From: Paraburkholderia fynbosensis
Lineage (GTDB): Bacteria; Pseudomonadota; Gammaproteobacteria; Burkholderiales; Burkholderiaceae
Reading direction: 5' to 3'
Length of the DNA stretch: 64,000 bases
Assembly (NCBI RefSeq): GCF_902859935.1
Contig: NZ_CADIKI010000002.1
Location: 496,001-560,000, forward strand
The position numbers were made by a program, and so were the translations under genes. Below are positions 48,471-56,140 of the stretch, in pieces. The notes below the pieces were generated by a model. It worked only from the letters and a program-made list of their open reading frames with translations, had not been told where the DNA came from and searched no databases. Position 1 is the first letter of the stretch, and each line of letters opens with the position of its first letter.

Positions 48471-48952
48471 GCCGGCACCTCCACGCATTTGCTGGCGGCG
48501 GCGAAGAGCGCGTCGAATTTCTGCGGCGTGACCCTCGCGTGCAATGTGCCGTTGAGCATCATTGCCGGCGACAGTGCGCATTGACCGAGGCAATACACCG
48601 ACTCCAGTTCCACCGTCGCGCCAGGCTGATGGCCGGCGTCGAAGCGGCAACCGGTGTGCGCCTCAATGTGCTGGGCGAGCGCTTCGGTGCCCATGCTGCG
48701 GCAGGCTTCCGCGCGGCACAGTTGCACGGTGACCGGCGCGGCGGGCTCGCTGCGGAAGTGGTGGTAGTAGGTGATGACGCCGTGCACTTCGGCACGCGAC
48801 AGGTTCAGCGCACGCGCGAGCGGCGCAACGGCGCCGGGCGGCACGTAGCCGAGTTCATCCTGAATCGCGTGCAACACCGCAAGCAGCGACATACCCGGAC
48901 GCGCGTGACGCTGCACGAGCTGATCCGGCACGATAGTGAGGGAATCGGTCAA
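48467..48952 (-). CDS. fdsG: Formate dehydrogenase gamma subunit
   Basis: 161 residues from the TTG start. LLAVLHAIQDELGYVPPGAVAPLARALNLSRAEVHGVITYYHHF is NuoE-like; CRAEACRSMG and YCLGQCALSPAMM bind a [2Fe-2S] cluster. The TTG at 48952 has GGAGGAG six bases upstream, whereas the in-frame ATG at 48973 has no such site, so TTG is preferred; the ATG would add seven residues. First gene of fdsGBAD; no fdsC (FdhD-like) gene lies between fdsA and fdsD. Confidence 0.9.
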   Translation of the reverse strand: MTDSLTIVPDQLVQRHARPGMSLLAVLHAIQDELGYVPPGAVAPLARALNLSRAEVHGVITYYHHFRSEPAAPVTVQLCRAEACRSMGTEALAQHIEAHTGCRFDAGHQPGATVELESVYCLGQCALSPAMMLNGTLHARVTPQKFDALFAAASKCVEVPA

Positions 48953-48970
48953 AGGGGGCTCCTCCAAGGT

Positions 48971-49095
48971 CATATATGCACTTGTTATTCATAAAGCGTG
49001 CACTTATGCTTCGTCTATTCAAATATGGTGTAGGTATAGCCGAACGATAGGCGGGCAAATCGGCTCGCGCAATAGGAAAGAGTTGAACATATATG
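48971..49095. promoter_or_regulatory. fdsG-fdsR divergent promoter region with paired CATATATG boxes
   Basis: CATATATG occurs at 48971-48978 and again at 49088-49095, one near each divergent gene start; the second box contains the fdsR ATG. An operator role for the palindromes is speculation from position and symmetry. Confidence 0.4.
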
Positions 49096-50181
49096 ATCAG
49101 GATCGAATGTCAGGCACAACTGGTGGTGAAGGGTGCGGACGGGCGCGAATCCAGCCTGTCGGACGTGGTGCCGCTGCTCGCGCTCGTCGACGAATCCGGC
49201 AGCATCGCGCAGGCGGCTACGCTTAAGGGTTTGTCCTACCGGCATGCGTGGGGTTTGCTGCGCGGCATCGAAGAGCGTCTGGGCGGTCCGTTGATCGCCA
49301 AGGAGCGTGGCCGCGGCTCCGTGCTATCCGAGCTTGGGCAGGCGGTTCTGCGTGCGCAGCGTCTGTGCGGCGAGCGGCTCGACGGCAACATGCAGGCGCT
49401 CGCGAGCGAAGTGGCGAGCGACCTGAATCGCTGGCTCGCGCCGCTCGCCGACGACGTGCGGATTCATGCGTCGCACGGCTACGCGGTGGCCACGCTGGTG
49501 ACGGTGCTGGTCGCGAGCGATCTGCCGGTCGAGATCAAATACCGCGACGGTGTGGACGCCGTCAGCGCGCTCGCGCGCGGCGAGTGCGACCTGGCGGGCT
49601 TTCACCTGCCGCTTGGCGAGTTCCGCGCGGCTTGCGCCGACACGTACCGGCGCTGGCTCGATCCGCAGCGGCACGTGCTCGTGCACCTCACGCGACGCAA
49701 GCAGGGGCTGTTCATCGGCAAGGGCAATCCGAAACGGATCGACGGACTCCGCGATCTCGCACGCGACGACATTCGCTTTGTCAATCGTCAGCCGGGCTCG
49801 GGCACGCGCATCCTGCTCGATCTCGCCCTGCGCCAGCTCGGCATCGATCCGGACCGGGTCAATGGCTATGCGTCGACCGAACTCACGCATTCGGCGATCG
49901 CGGCGTTCGTCGCGAGCGGCATGGCGGATGTGGGCTTCGGTGTGGAGCCTGCGGCGCATCACTTCGGGCTCGACTTCATCCCGATCGTCGACGAGGACTA
50001 TTACTTCGCGTGCGACCGCGCGAATCTCGAACGCACGCCGCTCGCCACGGTGATCGATCTGTTGCGTGGCAGCGCGTTTCGACATAACGTCGAGCATCTC
50101 GACGGCTACGATCCGCGCGGCTGCGGCAAGCTCGTCGATCTTGCCGCCGGTCTCGCCGGATCCCCCGATGCGCTGACGTAA
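49093..50181 (+). CDS. fdsR: FdsR-like regulator (ModE-type HTH plus substrate-binding domain)
   Basis: 362 residues. The N-terminal winged helix (DESGSIAQAATLKGLSYRHAWGLLRGIEERLGGPLI) is ModE/LysR-like. Residues 120-350 resemble a periplasmic binding protein fold (IRFVNRQPGSGTRILLDLALRQLGI and ASGMADVGFGVEPAAHHFGLDFIP). Divergent transcription from fdsG suggests it controls formate dehydrogenase expression, possibly in response to formate or molybdate. Confidence 0.88.
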   Translation: MIRIECQAQLVVKGADGRESSLSDVVPLLALVDESGSIAQAATLKGLSYRHAWGLLRGIEERLGGPLIAKERGRGSVLSELGQAVLRAQRLCGERLDGNMQALASEVASDLNRWLAPLADDVRIHASHGYAVATLVTVLVASDLPVEIKYRDGVDAVSALARGECDLAGFHLPLGEFRAACADTYRRWLDPQRHVLVHLTRRKQGLFIGKGNPKRIDGLRDLARDDIRFVNRQPGSGTRILLDLALRQLGIDPDRVNGYASTELTHSAIAAFVASGMADVGFGVEPAAHHFGLDFIPIVDEDYYFACDRANLERTPLATVIDLLRGSAFRHNVEHLDGYDPRGCGKLVDLAAGLAGSPDALT

Positions 50182-50290
50182 GAGGCTGTAAACTTCGGGC
50201 TGCCTGCGGCGCTGCGAATCGCCGCCGTTTCGGCTACTCTCTCAACTTCCGCTTCCGCCTTAACCGCGCGCCACGCCGCGCTGACTCGAT

Positions 50291-50557
50291 ATGAAAGCTC
50301 TTCTCCACGTATGTGCCGCCGCCGCGACGGCGAGTGTGCTGCTCGCTACCGCCCCGGTCGCCTTTGCACAGAATTCACCCGGCGTGCCGGGCGGCATCCT
50401 GCAAGACCAGTTCCGTCTTGCCGAACATCCGCAAATGCCGTTTGCCGCGTCGGCGCCGTCGGGCAAATACCAGTCCGGCAAAAAGTCGGCCATGCGCAAG
50501 CGCGGCGACATGGGCGATCCGAACGGCTGCAATCTGCAGTGTCCTAAAGACGAATAA
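50291..50557 (+). CDS. Small secreted protein of unknown function
   Basis: 88 residues. A signal peptide of about 26 residues ends in AFAQN; the mature part of about 62 residues has no known fold and ends with two cysteines in GCNLQCPKDE. Function unknown. It is followed by the convergent DUF-type exported protein gene. Confidence 0.75.
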   Translation: MKALLHVCAAAATASVLLATAPVAFAQNSPGVPGGILQDQFRLAEHPQMPFAASAPSGKYQSGKKSAMRKRGDMGDPNGCNLQCPKDE

Positions 50558-50635
50558 CGTTGCCCGCATGGCGGCGCAGGGCTCGCCCCGGCGCCGCCGT
50601 TTCACGGCCGATGTTCGATCGGCCGCTGCTCACAC

Positions 50636-51004
50636 TCAGGGCTTGGCCGTGTGCCACATGTCCTTGAAGCCTTCCCCCTTCGCATCCCCCGCCTGCTTGT
50701 CCTCCGCGTAGCGATACAGCGGATGGCCCTTGTACGCCCATTGCTTCTTGCCGTCGGCGCCGGGGATCAGCGTCCAGTCGCCCGACGGTTTGTCCGCCGG
50801 GCCCGCCGTGGCCGCGGGCCAGTGGCTCATGCAGCCGCCGGTACAGGCGCTCACGCCGGGCGTGGTGTCTTTGTCGAACGTATAGAGCGTCATGCCGTCC
50901 GCATTGACAAAGCGGCCATTGTTCACCTTGGGCGGGTCGGCGAACGCGCTTTGTTGCAGCGCGACTAGCGCGAGCGGGGCGAGGAAAAGGATGGTCTTGC
51001 GCAT
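50636..51004 (-). CDS. Exported COG4315-type small protein (lipoprotein_15 repeat)
   Basis: 122 residues. A signal peptide ends near SAFADPP. NADGMTLYTFDKD, CTGGCMSHWPA and WAYKGHPLYRYAEDKQAGDAKGEGF are the two repeats of this widespread periplasmic family, whose function is not known. AGGAG lies before the ATG at 51004; the longer frame to 51247 is not plausible. Confidence 0.88.
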   Translation of the reverse strand: MRKTILFLAPLALVALQQSAFADPPKVNNGRFVNADGMTLYTFDKDTTPGVSACTGGCMSHWPAATAGPADKPSGDWTLIPGADGKKQWAYKGHPLYRYAEDKQAGDAKGEGFKDMWHTAKP

Positions 51005-51590
51005 GATGCGGGCTCCTGGGTTGACAGTGTGGTTGACTGCGTGTGGTTGGAGTATAGGCAGCGGGTGGAATCCGGCCGGCCATCGGTGTGCCTGCCAGCA
51101 ATAAACGGATGAGCGCGGGTGGATATTCCGTGTCGGGTCGATTGTTGCGGAGTTTTTCGTAAAGCCGTGATTTGCGGCGATTAAGTTTATTGAAATTGCA
51201 AATGGGCCGTGAATTTTCCTTGCGGAATTGGGAAGGTTCCCTGTCATTTTTATGAAAAATAATTCAGTCTATTGGCCATATTTAATGTGGCTGCGCTATT
51301 GTCGTGTCTGATTAATGAGTAAATCAATGAGTGTTTTAGCCGGCTGCGGATAAAGACAAGACGCCCAAGGAAGAAGATCGTCGACGCGTGGCGCCGCGGC
51401 GTGCCGCGATGCATGTATGTGGCGCCTGCGATTTGATAATCGGGTGGTGGTTATTAAATACACCCGGGAAGTGTAAAAAAACGCAAAGAGCCACTCATAA
51501 AGAATTCCCGATGTTAGGATTTGCATCGCTCGGTGAATCGGGGTTTTATCTCGCGAGCTAATTTTTTTAACCATTAGATAGGTAATCAAA
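51005..51590. other. AT-rich leader region upstream of the peptide gene
   Basis: About 585 bases, clearly more AT-rich than its surroundings. No gene of recognisable family is present on the plus strand. A minus-strand open frame (51296-51769) runs through it and antisense to the peptide gene; it has no family features. The region probably holds the control signals of the peptide cluster. Confidence 0.5.
51433..51460 (+). promoter_or_regulatory. Possible promoter of the peptide gene
   Basis: TTGATA and TAAATA are 16 bases apart, about 130 bases before the peptide start. A sigma-70 match by eye only. Confidence 0.3.
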
Positions 51591-51698
51591 ATGCAAAAGA
51601 TCAATCGCAATGACTTGGCTAAATCCGCTGTTGCAGGCGGCTGCTGCAAGGGCGCTGCCAGTACGCCGGCCACGCAGACGCCCGTTGTCAAGGCGTAA
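51591..51698 (+). CDS. Short Gly-Gly leader precursor peptide
   Basis: 35 residues. The leader MQKINRNDLAKSAVAGG ends in Gly-Gly, the type of site cut by C39 peptidases; Val is at -4, but -7 is Lys instead of the usual Leu or Met. The remaining 18 residues begin Cys-Cys-Lys and are rich in Ala, Thr and Pro. An in-frame TAG stops translation at 51579 and AGGT lies seven bases before the ATG. The downstream gene order (acyltransferase homologue, HlyD, C39-ABC, TolC) is the main reason to call it a real gene. Whether the peptide is modified, for example on the N-terminal Cys, is inference. Confidence 0.72.
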   Translation: MQKINRNDLAKSAVAGGCCKGAASTPATQTPVVKA

Positions 51699-51725
51699 GC
51701 TTGTGAAGGCGTAAAAGTCTCACGC

Positions 51726-51759
51726 GCCGGAGTGGTCGTCGTACGACCACTCCGGCCCT
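51726..51759 (+). terminator. Hairpin after the peptide gene, likely attenuator
   Basis: GCCGGAGTGGTCGT and ACGACCACTCCGGC form a perfect 14-bp stem with a three-base loop, followed by CCTTT. It lies between the peptide gene and the acyltransferase gene and could reduce read-through into the export genes, giving more precursor than exporter. Confidence 0.75.
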
Positions 51760-51782
51760 TTCGCGTCAACGTGGAGTGAAAT

Positions 51783-52736
51783 ATGGGGTGGTGGAGCGCC
51801 GCTCCGGTCAGGATGACTTCGCTGCGAAACGAAATCGCGCGCGCAAGGCGCCGGCTGCAAGGATGGTCGATCGCTCATATGCCGCCTTCGGTAATCGAAC
51901 CGTTGGCCGCTGCCGTATGGAAAGCTCACAGCCTCGTCGACGCGCGTGCACGCTGGAACGGCATCTCGCGCTGCGAGAGCGGGCGCGACATGCCGGGGTC
52001 GGCGCCGTTCAGCGCAACGCAGGTTTCGTCCGGCAGCTTGCGTGAAAGCCTGATCGACAAGCGGATCTATTACGGCCGTCTGTTGCGCGGCCGCGAGGAC
52101 TGGCCGGACCTGCAACACGTGGCGCAGATGCTTGCCGCCCGAATCCGGCAATTGCAGGCCGAGGTGCCGGGGCGTCCTGTCATCGTGTCGCCGTTTCACT
52201 ACGTGTCGCAATACGCGAACATTTATGTGATCGACGCATTGCGCGAAATGCTCGGGCTCGAATCGATTTCGGTGGTGTCGGGCGTGCCGCGCGACATGTA
52301 CGGTGACGACCAGACGCTCATCCCCAGCGTGACCGTGCTGTACACGTACGGCGACGATAACCGTAATGGCCTTGGCCTGCGCGTCGCGAGAACGTTGAGG
52401 CGCAACGGCGTCGCGGTACTGTTCGCCGACGTGCCGCCGTTCGCGCTGCACCGCTATCCGATGGAAACGGTCGGCGTGTCGATCTTCGGTCGCAACGCGC
52501 GCATTCACAACGGCGTGTTCCGGCTAGGCGCGCCGTTCAATGCCATGCTGCTGCCGTTTTATCTGCGTTTCCGGCAAGGGCGGTTCAGCGCCGAACTGTT
52601 CGGACCTTTGCCGCTTGCCGCTCCTGACGCTCCGCAATGGCTCGCCGGTTACATCGAAAGCGCGGCGCTCGACAACTATCCCGACTGGCTCGTATCAGGA
52701 CATCCGTCGATGTACGCGTTCGCGCCGGTCCGCTAG
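51783..52736 (+). CDS. LpxL-like acyltransferase homologue of the peptide cluster
   Basis: 317 residues. The order of motifs resembles the lipid A late acyltransferase (LABLAT) fold: VIVSPFHYVSQYANIYVID, then VAVLFADVPP, VSIFGRNARIHNGVFRLGAPFNAMLLPFYLRF. The usual H-x4-D/E is present only as His with Tyr at the acidic position. Its role may be transfer of an acyl or other carrier-linked group to the peptide, or self-protection. GGAG lies six bases before the ATG. It sits 105 bases upstream of the HlyD gene. Confidence 0.65.
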   Translation: MGWWSAAPVRMTSLRNEIARARRRLQGWSIAHMPPSVIEPLAAAVWKAHSLVDARARWNGISRCESGRDMPGSAPFSATQVSSGSLRESLIDKRIYYGRLLRGREDWPDLQHVAQMLAARIRQLQAEVPGRPVIVSPFHYVSQYANIYVIDALREMLGLESISVVSGVPRDMYGDDQTLIPSVTVLYTYGDDNRNGLGLRVARTLRRNGVAVLFADVPPFALHRYPMETVGVSIFGRNARIHNGVFRLGAPFNAMLLPFYLRFRQGRFSAELFGPLPLAAPDAPQWLAGYIESAALDNYPDWLVSGHPSMYAFAPVR

Positions 52737-52841
52737 ACACCCGCGCCCAGCCTGGTGGCCGCGTGGCACGACGTTCGCCCAGACGGGCCGCTGCGGCGGA
52801 ACTCATAACAACACTGGCCGGCACCGGGCAGCAATCACGCT

Positions 52842-54035
52842 ATGGAACCCATCAATCTCCCCCAGTTCAGGGACGTCTCATGGCGCTGGATCGCGTATGC
52901 GACCTCCGCACTCGTGAGCGTCGCCATCGTGTTCGCGTTCGTCTACGACGTCGAACTGAAGCAGGACGTGCGTGCGGAAATCGTATCGCCGTCCGAAATC
53001 AAGATTCAGGGGCTGAGCGGCCTCGTGTCGGACATCTATGTGAATCGTTCGACGCGCGTCGCGCAGGGCGCGCCGCTGTTTCGCCTGGACCGCGATCTCT
53101 CGCTCGCGAGCAATGGCCTGCAACGCAAAGCGTTCGACGAGCATGACCGCGACGAACAGCTCCGCACGAGCGACGCGCAATATCTTCAGCGCAGGGCCGA
53201 TCTTGCCGCGCAACTGAATGCCGCGCGGCTCACCGCGCAAAGCCGCCGGGCGGAAATCTCCGCGCTCGACGAACAACTGGCGCAGAACCGCGCGCTCGCC
53301 GACGAAGCCGGCCGCAAGCTGACGCGGCTCGTGTCGGTGGCCGACTACATCACCGCCGACCGGATCGAGCAGGCGAGTGCCGACATCCATCAGGCGAAAG
53401 TCGCGCTCGCGCAAAGCGCGGCGCGCCGTCAGCAACTCGACGCGGATCTGGGCGCGGCGATCGGTACCCAAACGGGCCTGGGCGCGCAACTCAATGAACT
53501 GGACGCGCGCCACGCACGCGAGTTGCAGGACATTCGCATGCGCTTCGAACAGACCCGCCGGGACGCGACGATCTCCGCGCCGAAAGCCGGCGTGGTGACG
53601 TACTCGGGCCTCGTGCCGGGGCGCACTCTCGCACCCGACGACGTCGCGCTCGTGATCTCGACCGGCGAGAAGGGCGCGTTGCGCGCCGCGCTGCGCATTC
53701 CGTCGCGACGGCGCGGTTTCGTGCGCGAAGGGCAGATCGTGCGCCTCAAGTTCGATGCGTTTCCATACGCGAAATTCGGCAGCTACCCCGCGCGGATCGA
53801 TTCGATCTCCCGCACCACCGTGCGCTCGGCGATGTCGCCCGCAGCCGCATCCGAGCCGGGCAGTCCCGACGGAGACTACATGGCGTGGGCCACGCTAAGC
53901 GGCGACACGTTCCACTTCGAGCGGCAACGCTTCGACATTCTGCCGGGCATGGCGGCGACGGCGAGCATCGTGATCGAGCGCCGCACCATCGCCGAATGGG
54001 TGCTCGCGCCGCTGTTCCGTGTGCTGCGAGGCTGA
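52842..54035 (+). CDS. HlyD-family membrane fusion protein
   Basis: 397 residues. A transmembrane segment at residues 17-35 (IAYATSALVSVAIVFAFVY) is followed by a barrel-sandwich motif (IKIQGLSGLVSDIYVNRSTRVAQGAPLFRLD), a long coiled coil of about 150 residues and the second half of the lipoyl-like fold (ISAPKAGVVTYSGLVPGRTL). It would bridge the inner-membrane ABC exporter and the TolC-type channel. Starts 105 bases after the acyltransferase gene; its stop is two bases before the exporter ATG. Confidence 0.9.
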   Translation: MEPINLPQFRDVSWRWIAYATSALVSVAIVFAFVYDVELKQDVRAEIVSPSEIKIQGLSGLVSDIYVNRSTRVAQGAPLFRLDRDLSLASNGLQRKAFDEHDRDEQLRTSDAQYLQRRADLAAQLNAARLTAQSRRAEISALDEQLAQNRALADEAGRKLTRLVSVADYITADRIEQASADIHQAKVALAQSAARRQQLDADLGAAIGTQTGLGAQLNELDARHARELQDIRMRFEQTRRDATISAPKAGVVTYSGLVPGRTLAPDDVALVISTGEKGALRAALRIPSRRRGFVREGQIVRLKFDAFPYAKFGSYPARIDSISRTTVRSAMSPAAASEPGSPDGDYMAWATLSGDTFHFERQRFDILPGMAATASIVIERRTIAEWVLAPLFRVLRG

Positions 54036-54037
54036 CG

Positions 54038-56140
54038 ATGCGCGCGATCTATCAGAACGAAGTCGCCGAATGCGGTTACGCCTGTCTGGCCATGGTGCTG
54101 TCGCACTTCGGCCGCGCGACCGAAGTGCGCGAGCTGCAGGCGTTCAGGCCGATCTCCGCCAACGGTTTGACGATGATGGACCTGTACGACGTCGCGCTCG
54201 AATACGGGCTTGCGGTGCAGGCGTACCGCTTCGGCAGCGGCGATCTGGCGAGCGTGAAGCGCGGTTCGATCATGCATTTCGGCGGCGCCCATTTCGTCGT
54301 GTTCGAAAAGTACGGGCGCGGCTACGTGCAGGTGATCGATCCGGCCACCGGTCGGCGCCGTATTTCGATGGACACGTTCGTCGCCAATGTGTCAGGCTTC
54401 CTGCTCGAATGTGCGCCGACGCCGGCCATGCCGCGCGTGCGCAACAAGTCGCGGGTGCCGGCGGCGCTCGCGCGGGTGCGTGCGCTGAATCCGCAACTCG
54501 GCGCGCAGATCGTCAAGGTGATCTTCATTGCGCTCGGCAGCCAGTTCGCGATTCTCGCGATGCCGTACCTCGGCAATCTCGTGCTCGACGACGTCGTCGC
54601 CGCCGACAACCTGAATCTGCTCAACGTGCTGGTGCTGACGTTCTCCGGCATTTTCATCGCCGGCGCGCTGAGCCAGTACATCCAGACCTACCTCGTCGAA
54701 CTGTTGCACGGCCTCGTGCAGATGAACATGATCGAGGGCTTGCTCGCGAAGCTGTTGAGCAATCCGATTCCGTACTTCGAGAAGCGCCATGTCGGCGATC
54801 TATTCGCGCGCGTGAAAGCGCAGGACGAGATCAGCATCTACGCCACACGCACGGCGATTTCGCTTGGCATCGATCTCGTGGTCGGTTTGCTCGCGCTGCT
54901 CCTGATGCTGGTGCAGAGTCCGCAGCTGACCGCGATTGCGCTGCTGATTTTCGTGCTCTACGTGGCGGTCTCGTTTGCGCTGTTCACGCGCATGCGCGAT
55001 ACGCACGCACTCGTGCTCGAAGAATCGGCGCGCTGCGACGACATGCTGATCGAGACGATACGCGGCGCGTCGTTGATCAAGCTGTCGCAGGGCGAGACGC
55101 GGCGTACGGCGATTTTCATGGCGAAGTATCGCGCCTATTTTGCGGCGCTCGTGCAGAACAGCCGTCTCGGCAGCGCGCGCGATGCGATCCTGAAGCTCGT
55201 CAACTACGCCGACATGATCGCGATCACGTGGTTCGCCGCGCGCCTGATGCTCGGCGGCGCGATTTCGGTGGGCGTGTTCTATTCGTTTCTGATCTACAAG
55301 TCGCTGCTGTCGGAGCGCTTTGCGAACTCGATCAACGCGGCCTTTGCGTACTTCATGCTGAGCGTCCCGGTCGCGCGGGTCGGCGATATCGTGGACGGTG
55401 ACGCGGAGCGCTACACGCCGCCGGGCGAGGCGCACAAGAGCGTCGAAGTGCGTGCTTTCGAGCGCATCGACGTGCGCAACGTGACGTTCCGCTACGGCGC
55501 GTCGGATCAGCCCGTGCTGAAGAACGCGAACATCGTGATACGCAAGGGCGACAAGATTGTGATCACCGGCGCGTCGGGCAGCGGCAAGTCCACGCTGTTC
55601 AAGCTGCTCGCGGCGGCCGAACCGCTTCAGGAGGGCGAGATCATGCTGAACGGCATCGCCTGGCCGAATCTCGCCGTCGACGAAATCCGCCGTCACGCCG
55701 TGCATATGCGGCAGGGCGATCTGATCCTGCACGGCTCGATTGCGGACAACGTGACACTGTTCGCGGGCAACGTGGACGAAGCGCGCGTTCACGCGCTGCT
55801 CGACGACGTCGGGCTGCTGCGCGACGTGATGCGCTTGCCGATGCGCACGCGCACGGTGATCAGCGACACGATCGCCAATATTTCCGCCGGGCAGCGGCAG
55901 CGCCTGCTGCTCGCGCGTGCGCTGTACCAGCAGCGCGAACTGCTGCTGCTCGACGAGCCGACGTCGAATCTCGATCCCGCGTCGGTGCGGCAGATCGTGG
56001 CGTTGCTGCAGCGTATCGAACGCACGGTCGTCGTGATTACGCACGACATGTCGCTCGCGGCGGCGTTCGACACGCGCTACCGGCTGGTCGAAGGCGAGCT
56101 GGTGTGCGAGGCGCGCGCCGAGGTGTTGGCCGATGAATAA
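54038..56140 (+). CDS. ABC exporter with N-terminal C39 peptidase domain
   Basis: 700 residues. The C39 peptidase occupies residues 1-125: Gln6 and Cys12 in YQNEVAECGYACLAM, His85 in GGAHFVVFE and Asp101 in VIDPATG, so the catalytic site is intact. Six transmembrane segments follow (about 160-430). The nucleotide-binding domain has Walker A GASGSGKST near residue 510, the signature ISAGQRQRLLLARAL with Ala in place of the usual Gly, Walker B LLLLDEPTSNLD and the H-loop ITHD. It would cut the leader after Gly-Gly and export the peptide. Confidence 0.93.
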   Translation: MRAIYQNEVAECGYACLAMVLSHFGRATEVRELQAFRPISANGLTMMDLYDVALEYGLAVQAYRFGSGDLASVKRGSIMHFGGAHFVVFEKYGRGYVQVIDPATGRRRISMDTFVANVSGFLLECAPTPAMPRVRNKSRVPAALARVRALNPQLGAQIVKVIFIALGSQFAILAMPYLGNLVLDDVVAADNLNLLNVLVLTFSGIFIAGALSQYIQTYLVELLHGLVQMNMIEGLLAKLLSNPIPYFEKRHVGDLFARVKAQDEISIYATRTAISLGIDLVVGLLALLLMLVQSPQLTAIALLIFVLYVAVSFALFTRMRDTHALVLEESARCDDMLIETIRGASLIKLSQGETRRTAIFMAKYRAYFAALVQNSRLGSARDAILKLVNYADMIAITWFAARLMLGGAISVGVFYSFLIYKSLLSERFANSINAAFAYFMLSVPVARVGDIVDGDAERYTPPGEAHKSVEVRAFERIDVRNVTFRYGASDQPVLKNANIVIRKGDKIVITGASGSGKSTLFKLLAAAEPLQEGEIMLNGIAWPNLAVDEIRRHAVHMRQGDLILHGSIADNVTLFAGNVDEARVHALLDDVGLLRDVMRLPMRTRTVISDTIANISAGQRQRLLLARALYQQRELLLLDEPTSNLDPASVRQIVALLQRIERTVVVITHDMSLAAAFDTRYRLVEGELVCEARAEVLADE

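Noticed and set aside
51296..51769. 157-residue minus-strand open frame across the peptide gene
   Set aside because: No family features and antisense to the precursor gene; its first part is the complement of the hairpin region.
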